A stretch of 64,000 nt of DNA from Polytrichum commune (lineage: Eukaryota; Streptophyta; Polytrichopsida; Polytrichales; Polytrichaceae). Made by a program: the position numbers and the translations under genes. The notes under the pieces were generated by a model that was not told the origin of the DNA, did no database searches, and was given only the letters and a program-made list of their open reading frames with translations. Where the stretch lies: contig OX485803.1 in assembly GCA_950295325.1 (NCBI GenBank), positions 6,758,001 through 6,822,000 of the forward strand, in the 5' to 3' direction. Every line of letters begins with the position of its first letter. Position 1 is the first letter of the stretch. Below are positions 35,802 through 46,878 of this stretch, piece by piece.

Positions 35802-36236
35802 TTACTTAAAGAAACACACTCTTTCGTAAACACACCCGAAGCCTTGTACTACCAAGATGAATCCCAAGTCTACGATTGTGGCACATAGTGTTGGTTTGTA
35901 GTATAAACATGTACCACCTTTAGTATTGAGGTACGAGAGTACGATAGTAGTGTCAAATGCATCTCCGAAAGACCTTCCGCTCGGGCAAGTGAGGGAGAGA
36001 GGAGTTGGGATCTTGAAGTTTGGAGCTTCACAAACATTCTTCCGCCTGCAGGCTACTAACTTAACACATTTATAGTACTGTCCCAAATCCATCCTCACTG
36101 GCATGTCTCCATAAACCTTAAAAAGGGTACCACTGACACTCACGGTTGCAATTTCCCCCACAGACTCCGGATCCAAAAAGCCTGCACAGCAGCTCCCCCA
36201 TTGCCTGATGGGAAGATCTCTCGAATCACAAGACAA
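35802..36236 (-). CDS. Hypothetical cysteine-rich open frame, 144 codons
   Basis: The frame opens after a stop at about 36280 and reads to a stop at 35802. It has evenly spread cysteines (SCDSRDLPIRQWGSCCAGF, later KCVKLVACRRKNVCE and TCPSGRSFGDAF), mixed charged and hydrophobic residues, and higher GC than its surroundings, so it looks more protein-like than neighbouring random frames. The only nearby starts are non-ATG, so an upstream exon would be needed. It sits directly downstream of an LTR-like repeat on the same strand. No family is recognised; it could be a captured gene fragment. Confidence 0.3.
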   Translation of the reverse strand: MSCDSRDLPIRQWGSCCAGFLDPESVGEIATVSVSGTLFKVYGDMPVRMDLGQYYKCVKLVACRRKNVCEAPNFKIPTPLSLTCPSGRSFGDAFDTTIVLSYLNTKGGTCLYYKPTLCATIVDLGFILVVQGFGCVYERVCFFK

Positions 36237-36289
36237 GCCCCGCCTCTTGACTAACTTTACTTTTAGGCAACAGCAGGGCTACTAAGTCA

Positions 36290-36565
36290 CAGGCAATGAG
36301 CCAGGAGAACTGACCGGCTACTTGCCCATGATCCGGTGGCGTTTGAGAAACAACCGGTTCCAGGGTTGTTTCAAGACTCCACCAAATTTACCGATCGTTT
36401 GAAAGGACTACATGGAACACTACATCGAGTTAATAAAGATTAAGAAAGAAAAGAAAAAAGAAGACTAACTGAAAGAGCAGAACATGTAACCGGTTGGACT
36501 TGGAAACATGAGGATCTTGACCGATTGTGTGCCAAAAACCTCCTTGGACATTGGTACCAGGTGAG
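36290..36565 (-). repeat. LTR-like repeat K, copy 1
   Basis: Read on the minus strand, this segment shares ordered blocks with 43590-43870: CGGTCAAGATCCT, CCGGTTACATGTT, GATCGGTAA, ACCGGTT and TTTCTCAAAC. Repeated CCGGTT units and a promoter-like layout in the other copy suggest a solo LTR or other regulatory repeat. Ends and target duplications were not found. Confidence 0.4.
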
Positions 36566-37120
36566 GTATGTTAAGGTGCATCCACGATCAACACATATAT
36601 GAAAACCCACTCACTATGTACCATTGTCATACATTGACGTCCTCAAATCTATGGTTGGGGTACATACCTAGTGTGTTGGGTTTCAAGGTTAGTGTGGGGT
36701 TTGGGGGTACATGTACCCTATGTAGTGGTGTTTCAGACAAAGACATAGTTGTTCGTGGAATAAGGCCTGTATGGCTAATGTGGTTATGAAATTTTAGAAT
36801 GGGTTGCATAAGCATGCAGGAGTCCGTGTGACCCAGTCCATTGCGTCCATGTGTATGAAGTAATTGTACCTGGTTATCCCTGCACCGTCCACTCAACCTA
36901 GGTGCTCACTCTGGGGTTTAAATTGGTGTCGGAATTAGATCACTACACCGTTTATGGTATTTTATGTCACATACACTTTTTGTGAGGGGACTAAACAAGA
37001 TGCATGGAGGTCTCAAAATGTCATGTCCGCAAATCTACACCATGAGTTAACATAATTAATTTTTAAAAGTGAGAACATTATTTGCATTATGACATTTAGT
37101 GTACCACATTTGGATAGTTG

Positions 37121-37330
37121 ACATGATGGTTTAGCGTTTTAGTATGCAAGGGAAGATGTTCTTAAGCATACTAATGGCAAACATCATATGTTTAAATTTT
37201 AGTATGCACGAAGAAGACATTATTGAGCATACTAATGCCAAGAGTCATTTGTGTACACTTTAGTCAACTTGTAGACCATTGTGTGACATAGGCTTACGCC
37301 TAAAAACGCTATTGCACATACTCATGCCAA
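37121..37330. repeat. Degenerate tandem repeat, about 62-bp unit
   Basis: The phrase TTTTAGTATGCAAGGGAAGA with AGCATACTAATGCCAA recurs about every 62 bases: two clear copies (37138, 37200) and a third decayed one after 37260. Confidence 0.5.
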
Positions 37331-39039
37331 GAATACCAAGTGTCTCAAGGTGACACTAATGATAAAGTTGTTGATCACTAGTTTAACCTAGCATATACCT
37401 CGAAATAGGGTAAATGACACTATTACGCATGTGGCATTAAATACCATAGATGGTGTGGTGAAATTAGGCATTTCCCTTTTAGCACCAAAGTCCCACTACC
37501 TATTGGATGGAATACTCTAAGGTAAGATTGCAATGTGTATTAGTACTAAGGCATTTGTCTCCTAGCCTCGAGTGGTTGCATGATAGACCATATCGGAAAT
37601 GTAGCACCCCCCTCCCCCTTCCCATCTTAGCCATCAATTCATGCATTTATTTCATATATGTTTAGATGTAAATGAAGTGTTGGGGATCATGAGTTTCACT
37701 TCTCCCACAAAACACATTTCACAACAAACTTGTCCAAAGGAAGCGAATGCAACAAACTATACACTTCAAATTAACTGGTTGTGTGTTCAATTGTTTTGTA
37801 GTCTACTGACATTGGTTACTAGATCACATTTGCCTTGGCACTTGCTATGATAGACCATAGGATAATCTCAGCAAAATCAAAGTAAAAGTAAGACATCGTA
37901 ATATTGCTTCCCCACTAAGAAACTTTGTATTTGCGAGAATCATACGTATTGTCAATTGGGGCTACAATAGAAGGAAGTTAAGATGTTCATTATCATCTCT
38001 TATCACATGAACTTGGCAAATACACCAAATGATAACACACATAGTGACTTAACCTCAAAGATTATATCCACCGAGTTGTGGGCCTTTGGTGCCACATTAT
38101 CAATACGCTCTACCTTGACACCCACTAATGTTTATCTAAATGGTTGGTTTATAGCATGGTAAAAGTTTGTTGGGCATGCATCGACAAATGAGATGTAGAG
38201 CAACTATTATGGGTTCCATGGTCTACAAGTATTTAACTTACTACGTACAAGAGTTTTGCTTGGTAGACAACAAGGTTTATATGTTGTTGCAACACAATTG
38301 GAGGAATGAGGTTATCATCCACACAATATACATTGGGCATCTAAATATATTATGTTTATATGAAACGTGTTTCTAAAAATAACTCACCACCAAAAGGTGA
38401 CAATAGTCCTCACAATGAAGAGGTTAATTTCATAATGCCATGATGTCCATTGGCGTATATAGTAAGAAGCACAAGCTCGTGTAATTGGTCACCTACACTA
38501 AGAGCACATTCACCCATGTATTATTTTTGCCCAAGTAGGGGGGACACTCGTGGAGATGCACCATCGGAGCATGGGAAACCCGATTTTAATGTGTAACATC
38601 TTTGTGTGGCATGAAATTTTGCAATCTTGCCAATCTTGGGTTGGGGGGGGGGTGCCATACATCAACATAATCATCTTTTGCACTTGTCAAAGTGTTTGTC
38701 ATAATAACTTAGTAATCAATCTCTTCATTTTTTTTAATATGGACTGTAACACTACAAGGTACATGTGGTCAAGTCACTTGCAAATCAACATGATTTGAAA
38801 GTGGAGATGGTGCATATCACTGGACAATTTCTACAATGTCATGTAACATATTGTAGTGGGATAGAAGCAGTGGTGGCATCCGACAACAATGCAACATTTG
38901 CATGAATAAGTTTGCATATAATTAGAATAGTTGTGTGCAATAAATATACCCAATTAAAACACCCCACCAATTAAAACATTTGTACCTACCTAGGCATGTG
39001 ACCGCATGGTGTGGGGCCTACCTAAGCATTCATAATGGT

Positions 39040-39115
39040 GCTAAGAAGGCCAACCAAGAGTTTCAAACTCGGAACCTTACCACTCCCAAGCAGTTGGCCT
39101 AGCCACCAAGTTCAT
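39040..39115 (-). mobile_element. Possible SINE head (tRNA-like)
   Basis: The minus strand reads GGTGGCTAGGCCAACTG followed about 30 bases later by GGTTCCGAGTTTGAAACTC, resembling polymerase III A and B boxes of plant SINEs. No tail or target duplication was found, so this is tentative. Confidence 0.3.
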
Positions 39116-41689
39116 TCATGACACATGCACACATTGAGTTTATTACCCAATTTATTGATTATTTTACAATAACCATGATTGTACTGAGTTATCAAAAGGA
39201 CCACAAAACGAGAGGCCGAACTCAACGAGGTGTCATAAATTATCCTATTAGTGACTGCCACAATGATGATCCCACATGATCATTCTTTGAACTCACTTAA
39301 GCTCCTCAAATGAACTAAGAAATGCTCTACCACCGTGGGAACTAGTGTTGGACTCACTTGAGCTTATCGAATGAGCTCAAAAGTGGTTCTCCGCCACCAA
39401 AACTGCACCAAATAGTTCTATTACTATGGGTGCAAAACTAGCAGAGAAATAATTAACGTGGGCCACTCTAATTGTCTAGTCAAAGCGGAAATAAAGTGGG
39501 TTCAAGATCTTGGGTGTTCCCCTCAATCTTCCTTGAGACTTTCGATCAACACCTTACATAAAATAAAATAGTCACCTTACATCAAAGTAGCACAAAAAAC
39601 AATAACCACCCACATCAATTATTCATGCTAATCTATAGTGGAAGTTTAGCGTAGGTTAAAAATTAGAGTGGGCTCTAGAATACATATTGTGGCCCATGAT
39701 AATAGGACCATCAAGTGTATCTTTGAGATCAAATGAGCTGAAATGTTGTTCCCACCATATGTTAATTCTTGTTTGAACCGTCTTGAAGAAGTTGATGTGC
39801 ATTCATAACAAATTTTCCCATTTGTATTGTGTGATGTAAGTGATAGCGTGATTTTTATGTTAGTACTATTTTTATGCATGTGTTGACATGGTTGATCACA
39901 CTAGAGACCCCCTAATTGGGAAACATATAGGGATGTTGCTTAGTTGTGCGCAAATCACATGGGCACAATAATGATTTCAACCACTTTCTCCCACTTTTGC
40001 TTGAAAATCTTGAACCCGTTGAATGGTCTAGTGGGATGACCACATGATCCTTGTAGTGTAACCAATGTTTTAATATGAAGCAATTAAGAAGCAATCCTAT
40101 TTCTCCCATTAAAAATAATAATATATAGAGACATGCAAGGCCTATAGTGGTGCAATGAAAGTTAGCCTTATTTTGCATTTGTCGTGAGAGCCCTCCATTG
40201 ACCATTGCCAAATGCATGTGAGGGGTTTAGGTGGAGATGATTCAAATATCTAGAAACAAAAAATATATTAAAGGGCATAAATAGGCTTCATGTCGATGGC
40301 CAAAGTTAGATGCCCGCCTCTTTGAGCTAGCCCCAAATCATTATTACAGAGGTACATGAGGTTTAATGAACACATGACTCATGTAGGTTAGTGGTTTATT
40401 CATCTCAAATGGATCTACAATGATATTTATTGGGGTCGATTTGTCCCAAAAAAAAAATCCACATGCTATAATAAAATTGCATGTGTTTTCACCTTGGGCA
40501 ACAATGGCAAGGGCCCAATCAAAGAGGTGGGTGTCTACCTCTAGCCCATGTGGAGTACCTTACAATCATCACATGAGATTGCAATTTAATTGCTAGCTTG
40601 AAAATTTGAAATTATAGGTGTTAAACATTGCTTCAATAACTAAGCATATGTACTATTATAGAAAATATTTTGAAATTGAGTAGTAAAATAATATCCTATT
40701 TGAGGAACTTAAGCAGAAGTTATAAGGATTTGAACATTTATTTGTGAATGACCCCAAAGCAATCATGAGAGCATGATGTTAAGGCGGTGGGCATTCCTAG
40801 ATTCAATATGTACTTAATGTGCAAGATTTAGGGTGTGGGTTTCAAGTGTTTTTTAGACTAGCTAAATCATGTGTCATCTAACCTACAATAATTGTCCATA
40901 TGAATTATGAAACATACATGATGTGTAGTTGGTATTGCTTTAGAGATGATATCTAAGTATTTATGTATCTGTCTATCCATCTATAGAGAGAGAACCCCTC
41001 GTCTACACGCATAGAATAATTATTTTGCTACCACCTGGGTTGAGGGACAATGTGCTTGGATTGACATCCCCCGGGTGGTGTTGCATTTTGTTATTCTAGA
41101 GGTCGGAGGTGGCATTATAAAATGATTTTAAAAATATTTAAAAATATTCTTAATGTTTTTTTTGGAAAATCATTGAAGACATCAATCCGTGAGAGCCTTT
41201 ATGGCATATCATTGTCAAAAACATTCCCCTCTTCTAAGATCAGTTCTTTGAGCTCTTCTCCGTAGAATGAAGACATTGCGAATGCAAATCATCATTTACG
41301 ACTTGTCCGGTGTGCCATGTGGTGCGTTATGTATTCCAGTATTTGTCAGTTTGTGTGGCAACATTCAAGGCTCAGACATTACCATTGAGTTTGAAATTAT
41401 TAATGCTACATGGTAATATGGAACAATTGGCAAAGTTGAGCGTGTCTATATTTGGCCTACTGGCCTGGACTGACTCTTGTTGTGAATTTATAATAAAAAA
41501 CATAAAAAATGCCTCCATTTTTTTAGTATTTTAAACTTCATTTAAAATTTTGTATTTTAAAATAAATTAAAAAAATGCACCACTACCCCTGGGTCTACCC
41601 TCCTTGCCCTTCCTCCTCACCTTATTATTATTATTATTATTAACCACATGGGTACGAGCTTGAACACTGTGTATGTTTGACAAATTTCA

Positions 41690-41960
41690 TTTGACATTCA
41701 ACTTCAAATCCAAAGTGTCACGTGATATTTTCAAAGATGAAAGATGGATGTCAATTGATATCTACATTTTCTTCTAAAAGGTCACCTCAATGTCACATGC
41801 TTAGTCGTACGTGTCATTTCAATTTCTAAAGTGTCAATTGACGTGATGTTCTTTTTCTTTTTCTTCTTCACAAGTCACACTACATATCAAAATCTACATT
41901 GTGCATGTCAATTGACGTGCAATTTATTTTTGTGCAAGTTTTTGCATGTCAAATGTCAAA
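41690..41960. repeat. Repeated GTCAATTGAC-type palindromes
   Basis: Versions of TGTCAATTGACGTG occur at about 41748, 41835 and 41908, with looser TGACA phrases between, giving an irregular 75-85-base rhythm. Another copy is near 44177. The meaning is unknown. Confidence 0.4.
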
Positions 41961-42386
41961 AACTTGCAAAACTTTGTCAAAAATACACATTGAGCTCGAA
42001 CCTCCCATGGATGTCTCCCAACTTATTGCCTTATTTATTTACAAAGAATTTATTATTATTTTTGGATTAGCAATCCACATATTCTCAACGATGGGGCGAC
42101 AACCTCACCAAATTCATCCACATAGTCTATTGTATATAGATTTAAACATGCTATGCTTTAGTATACAATTGCCACTTGTTACACTATTTCTTATTACACT
42201 TGGACCTTTGAAGGTGAAGTGCACTCAATATGGGAATTGTGGATGAGTGGCCTTCAAGAATGCAAGGGCAATGGTTTTTTGAAGTTGGTCGGGTGGGTAG
42301 CAATTTTCGGTTAGGTCTAGAAAATCTGTTTTTTTTTGGATTGGCGGCTGCCTTGCCCGAATCTACCTCCCTTGAAAAGTTTGTTT

Positions 42387-42405
42387 GGGGGGGGGGGGGG
42401 GGGGG
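42387..42405. repeat. Run of 19 G
   Basis: An uninterrupted poly-G tract. Poly-G is the terminal signature of hAT-type elements elsewhere in this window (30509, 62565, 48720), but no partner end or target duplication was found here. Confidence 0.8.
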
Positions 42406-43585
42406 AGAATTTAACATCCTCATGACCTCATATGTGAATAACCATGGAAGTTGATACCCAATATCTCCCACTCTATAAATATTTCTTTCCTCACGTGGAC
42501 CACAACAACACCTTCCATTGGTGGACACAACACTTTGAACCTTGTTTGCAAGAACTTGCTCGATAATAGAGTGTTGTGTAATGTGTTCAACCCAAATTTT
42601 GAATTACAAGGTGTTAGGGGAATTCCATCTTCATTCCAAGGTTTGGTTTCATAACACCTACCTAGCCCTCATGGATGAACAAAATGAGGGTTGGTAGGTG
42701 CCATCCACCATGTCTCGTATTCCAAATTCGGTGTATCCTCCCTTAGGATTAGCATAGATACCTCGATATGGGATGTCCGATCTCCCTTTGCACATGGATA
42801 GGTCCCACCTCCAAGTTTAGAGCCTTCAATGTGCACGGCCTCTACCTTGGCCTCATGTACAAAGTTGTTAAAGTGGGGGAGCGATTGTTGAGGACCAACG
42901 GTGGGGTGCTTTAAGTGGTGAAACGACTTATGCATGTTTACACAAACATGGTATGGGGAGTTGGCCTTTGGGAGTATAGGGAGAGCTTTGCATGTCATGA
43001 GCTTGGGATGGAGGGAGTGATATGAGGTTGAGAGGAAGAAAATAGGTTCATGGGTTTAGAGGATGAGGATGGAGATGCCACCAATGTAATGTTGTCTTTC
43101 TAACCTTTATCTCTTCCTTAGTTTTTGGACATGGTTCAACTAACTTTTATGTTAGAAAATGTTGGTAATTTTACAATCAGCAAAGTGTCACACACATTTA
43201 TACCTTCATGTAGTTTTGCAATATTACCGTGTCTCACCCAAAGGTTGAAAAGATGAAGTCATCACGCCCTTCCACCTTGATGTAGTCCACGTACCAACTA
43301 GAAATTGAGAGTACCCAATGTCCCTAGTGATGCACCTTGCACAACTCTTGTATGGGAGTGGTCCACATCCCCTCACCTTACAAGATGATGACAAATATCT
43401 ACCACAAACTTGTTACTTTAATGCTAAACCATGTTATAATTTATGAGAAGTTGCACCCGCTCTCCAAAGACATGCTATGTGATGATTGAAGCTAGGCTAG
43501 ATAATAACACCATGTCCCAAGACATTGTATGACAAATGAGATGTCTACAAATATCTTTCTAAATATAACATATGTTCTCAAAACC
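42406..43585. other. Non-coding stretch
   Basis: Frames at 42451-42654 (plus) and 42669-42998 (minus) are open but unrecognised, and neither has splice or promoter support. Confidence 0.4.
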
Positions 43586-43589
43586 TAGT

Positions 43590-43905
43590 ACCACACACCA
43601 ATGCCCGGGAAGTTTTTGGGCATAGTCGGTCAAGATCCTAGTGATTCTAAATCCAGCCGGTTACATGTTGACATCTTCCGGGTTTGCTTTATTCATACGA
43701 GGTGTATTCTATAAATTCCTCTAAAATGATCGGTAATTCTCCTGAAGTCTCCAACTTCAACCGGTTATTTCTCAAACTCAACCGGTTCATCTGTAACTAA
43801 GCACCGGTTCTTCCCGAGCCCTGCCACACACTCTTTGTGCATTTGCTCTTAGTAAACCCCTTACAACAAGACTCTTGTCTCCCTCTTGCTTAGAGATAGG
43901 AGAGA
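43590..43905 (+). repeat. LTR-like repeat K, copy 2
   Basis: It shares ordered CCGGTT-containing blocks with 36290-36565. Here a TATA-like TTCTATAAATTCC (about 43708) is followed by a pyrimidine-rich tract, as in the U3-R part of plant LTRs. The flanks for TG...CA ends and target duplication were not resolved. Confidence 0.4.
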
Positions 43906-45360
43906 GAAGATTGTTTCTCGATTGTTTCTCACCGTGGCCTCCATTGTATGCTTTACACCACAAACCTTTATCCTCCATGAATTGCTTATGCAGATTTTCA
44001 CATATTTAATTGACATTATACTCTTTGCAAATAGACCATGTTTACTTATTTTTATAAATAAAAATGAAATTTACATGTGATGTGATGTGTCAAAGATTTG
44101 ATACAATCCGTTATGCCATTGGTCATGGCCCTTTAGTAGTACAAAAAAATTAAAAAATTAAAATAGTGGGGACCATGTCAATTGATGTAGGTGCATGAGT
44201 TTATTGTGTCCTACTTCAGTCCACAAGTGGACCCTTTGTTTTATGTAAATGTCACATCATGGGCCATGAAGAGATAACCATTAACCCCTAATTTCAAAAG
44301 CCTATGAAAGGGTTGTTTGGAGTATATTTTACTCAAAATTGATAGTGAAATTTTCACAAACTTGTTGTGTAGAGGTTACAATGAGAGGTATTCATGGGAT
44401 CTTGAAACATGGGAGATGAGCTATATTTGGGGACAAAATGGGCATGAGAAACCTTCTCAACTACCAGTTTGTGCTATTTGAAGAAAGGGGTGCAAATGCA
44501 AACACCATGTTTTACCCCTCCCTTCCCCCCCAAACAAAATACCTTTGACCGATTGAATTCACCTAAAAAAATGAGCGCAATGCTTGTGCAATCCACTAGA
44601 TGGAAACAACAACAACTCAATAGTTAAGCACCCTCATAAGTACTCAAGCCAAAATGTGCAAAGTACAATGGACTAGCCACCTTGCAATTAGAGTATGTGG
44701 ATTGCTCCATATTTCTAACTTCATATATGCAAAAAGTTTTTAACTTTTTTTTAAAGAGTTTCCAAAACGGTTGATGTGAACATGAAGGCCATATTTTTCA
44801 AAAACATAAGAAAAAAATCACTTTTATCTAGATAAACACCATTGCTATGTAAGAAACATTTGCAGCTGAGTGACAACCGTTGATTGGAGTCCACACTCTC
44901 ACATCATTCAAAGCACAACAAAAACATGACCACCTCCCATTTTAACCTTGTTTTGCTTACTCTAATGCACATCACGAGATCTGTAAACAATCTTACGCAC
45001 ATGCACTAGATTGATACATGATCCTCAAAACAACTAATTCACACGCTAGATAAAGTAAAAAAAAAAGTTAGTAATCTCTGGGATGCACGCTGAGTTCATG
45101 GCTTTTGTGTTGACTGAACGAGAGGAGGGTATGCATGTATTGCGGCGATCCCACAATTTCTCCTCACTCTGAGGCCTGCTTTATTAGGGGTGAAGTGAAG
45201 CCCGGTAAATTTGAACCATTCAAAGGTCCAAATGTCCTCAAGCGTAGAAGGACATTCTTCAATTTGCCGAAAACATTGCGAAACGGTCACACAAATATCC
45301 CGGGAATTGGTCACGAGCGTTGCCCATCATCCCCTCCTCCCCGGGTCACAGCAGAGCCAT
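43906..45360. other. Non-coding stretch
   Basis: No gene is recognised. A 77-codon plus frame at 45135-45368 has no identifiable domain. Confidence 0.4.
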
Positions 45361-45685
45361 TCAAATGACTGACTGACTGACTGACTCATTGAGGGATTGA
45401 GGGATTGAGGGATTGAGTGATGAGGAATTGGCATTAAAATGTGTGAATGTGTGTGAGAGAGAGAGAGAGAGTACTAGCAAGTCACAGTGGAGAGGCGATT
45501 TGCAACTCACTAAGGCAATCGGCAGCCAGGGATTTGATTTCCATGTACACAGCAGAATCACGCGGAACCCATGACTGGCCTCCCATCCCTGACTAGCCAG
45601 ATTGCGATAGATAACAACAACAACAACCACAACTTTAATCCATGGGAACTTAAGGGTTAATCCATGGGAACTTAAGGGTTAGTTT
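45361..45685. repeat. Cluster of simple repeats
   Basis: (GACT)n at about 45367-45386, four GATTGAGG units to about 45418, (GA)n near 45455-45470, and two tandem copies of CCATGGGAACTTAAGGGTTA at 45640-45682. Confidence 0.7.
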
Positions 45686-45996
45686 AGACTATGCTGAAGA
45701 AGAACTAGTGCACTGGTTGGTTGTTTGAGGCAATGGTTGGTTTGGTGGACGAGATGGAGAGAGAAACGATTGAAGAATGGTTTAAGTTGGAGGTGTCTAA
45801 GGGTCAAGTTTCTTGGTCCGAGGGCTTGAGGTTGCTCAAGAAACTTGACCTTTGGAGGACTCCAGGTGGCGAAACATGTGGCCGTGTTGGCGGCCACGTC
45901 ATTTTTTTTCAACCTTGCTTGAAAGTTTTCCACCGGAGAAGCCTCGGGTGTAGTGGAAATCCTGGCCGGTGAGGAATCCATTTCGTAGCCAATCAT
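45679..45996 (-). CDS. Doubtful open frame with TATA-like upstream
   Basis: From the ATG at 45996 the frame reads MIGYEMDSSPARISTTPEAS and then NFQARLKKNDVAANTATCFA. A TATATA motif lies at about 46058-46064 upstream. The later half crosses an inverted repeat (45802-45850), and there is an overlapping frame on the other strand. No family is recognised; it may be a decayed gene fragment. Confidence 0.2.
   Translation of the reverse strand: MIGYEMDSSPARISTTPEASPVENFQARLKKNDVAANTATCFATWSPPKVKFLEQPQALGPRNLTLRHLQLKPFFNRFSLHLVHQTNHCLKQPTSALVLLQHSLN
45802..45850. repeat. 14-bp perfect inverted repeat with 21-base loop
   Basis: GGTCAAGTTTCTTG (45802-45815) pairs exactly with 45837-45850, and wobble pairs extend the stem slightly. 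Confidence 0.7.
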
Positions 45997-46171
45997 ATTG
46001 CTCCATTCCCCTCAAATATCTTGATTGTGCACTTCTTCGCTGTAGTTTGAACCGGCCATATATAAAGTAACTACTGGTACATTTCTCCACAAATTTCTTC
46101 AAGACAGTGGGCCTTTACAAGTTTCAATTTGGAAGGTCGATTTATTGATGCTTGCACTACAAGCATACTAG

Positions 46172-46878
46172 GGCGCAAGCACGGTCAAGTACACAACTCC
46201 ATTACCCTGCATTGGTTTAAATGAAAGCGATTCAAAAATATATATTAACTTTGAATTTTGTGAAGGAAAAAAAAATCAAAACCATTTGAAAAACACATTG
46301 ATCTACAAAGCCAAGCAATTTATGTTGACAAAATTCTTTTCAAGAAAAGTCTACATATATTAGAAGGGCTAGGGCGAAACAACCCGTACACTCATTCCTT
46401 GGAGGCAAGGGTTTAGGCATCCAACAAGGAACGAGTGTATGGGTTGGTTCGCCCAAATCTATTAGAAGACGGTGCGAGTAGTGTGCAAGTTCATATATTG
46501 GACACGTATTTGTCTAAAATTTGTTTAAACATGTTATAATTACATTAATTTGATTTTTCCCCCTACAAAGTTTTGTGGTGGTACCCTGAAGTTCATAATG
46601 AATGCAAGGAATATGAAAAAAAAATCCAACTTCAAAATATTTAAGGTCATGAAATCTATGTCCATGACTAGATTTAGCCATTACCTTTTGAGCAGTACTT
46701 TTAATGATAAGTTTTGAAGATCTCATCTTGATATTCTATATTTGAATACCTAACACAACAATAGAGGGTACCATGAGAAAAAATATATAGTTTAAGTAGC
46801 ATTTTTCTACTACTTTTAAGTGTTTGACCAAAACATTTATGGTTTTAGTATATCAGAGCAATCAACCGTGCTTGCTCC
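46172..46878 (-). mobile_element. Inverted-repeat element, copy J2, carrying a 93-bp foldback
   Basis: It is an inverted, diverged copy of 34209-34813, with ends close to GGCGCAAGCACGGTCAAGT and ...CCGTGCTTGCTCC. Its 707 bp minus the 93-bp insert (46367-46459) and one 9-bp target copy equals 605 bp, the length of J1. Confidence 0.7.
46367..46459. mobile_element. 93-bp foldback MITE H1, 9-bp TSD (Mutator-like)
   Basis: Nearly the whole element is two long inverted arms (GGGCGAAACAACCCGTACAC against the complement of GTGTATGGGTTGGTTCGCCC). It is flanked by TATTAGAAG at 46358-46366 and 46460-46468. The J1 element has the single, uninterrupted site. A 9-bp duplication fits Mutator-like elements. 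A second 93-bp copy lies at 58698. Confidence 0.88.

Larger units (their letters stand above)
36566..41640. other. Long non-coding stretch of decayed sequence
   Basis: No gene is recognised in about 5 kb. It contains a short tandem repeat (37121-37330), a possible SINE head (39040-39115), a diverged 75-bp duplication near 39285-39390 and a (TTA)n tract near 41622-41641. Open frames are short and lack domains. Confidence 0.45.

Noticed and set aside
42387..42405. Poly-G run as the end of another E-type element
   Set aside because: No matching poly-C end or 8-bp duplication was found nearby; kept only as a homopolymer.
45802..45850. Hairpin as a miRNA precursor
   Set aside because: A 14-bp stem is too short for a plant miRNA duplex and the region has no other support.
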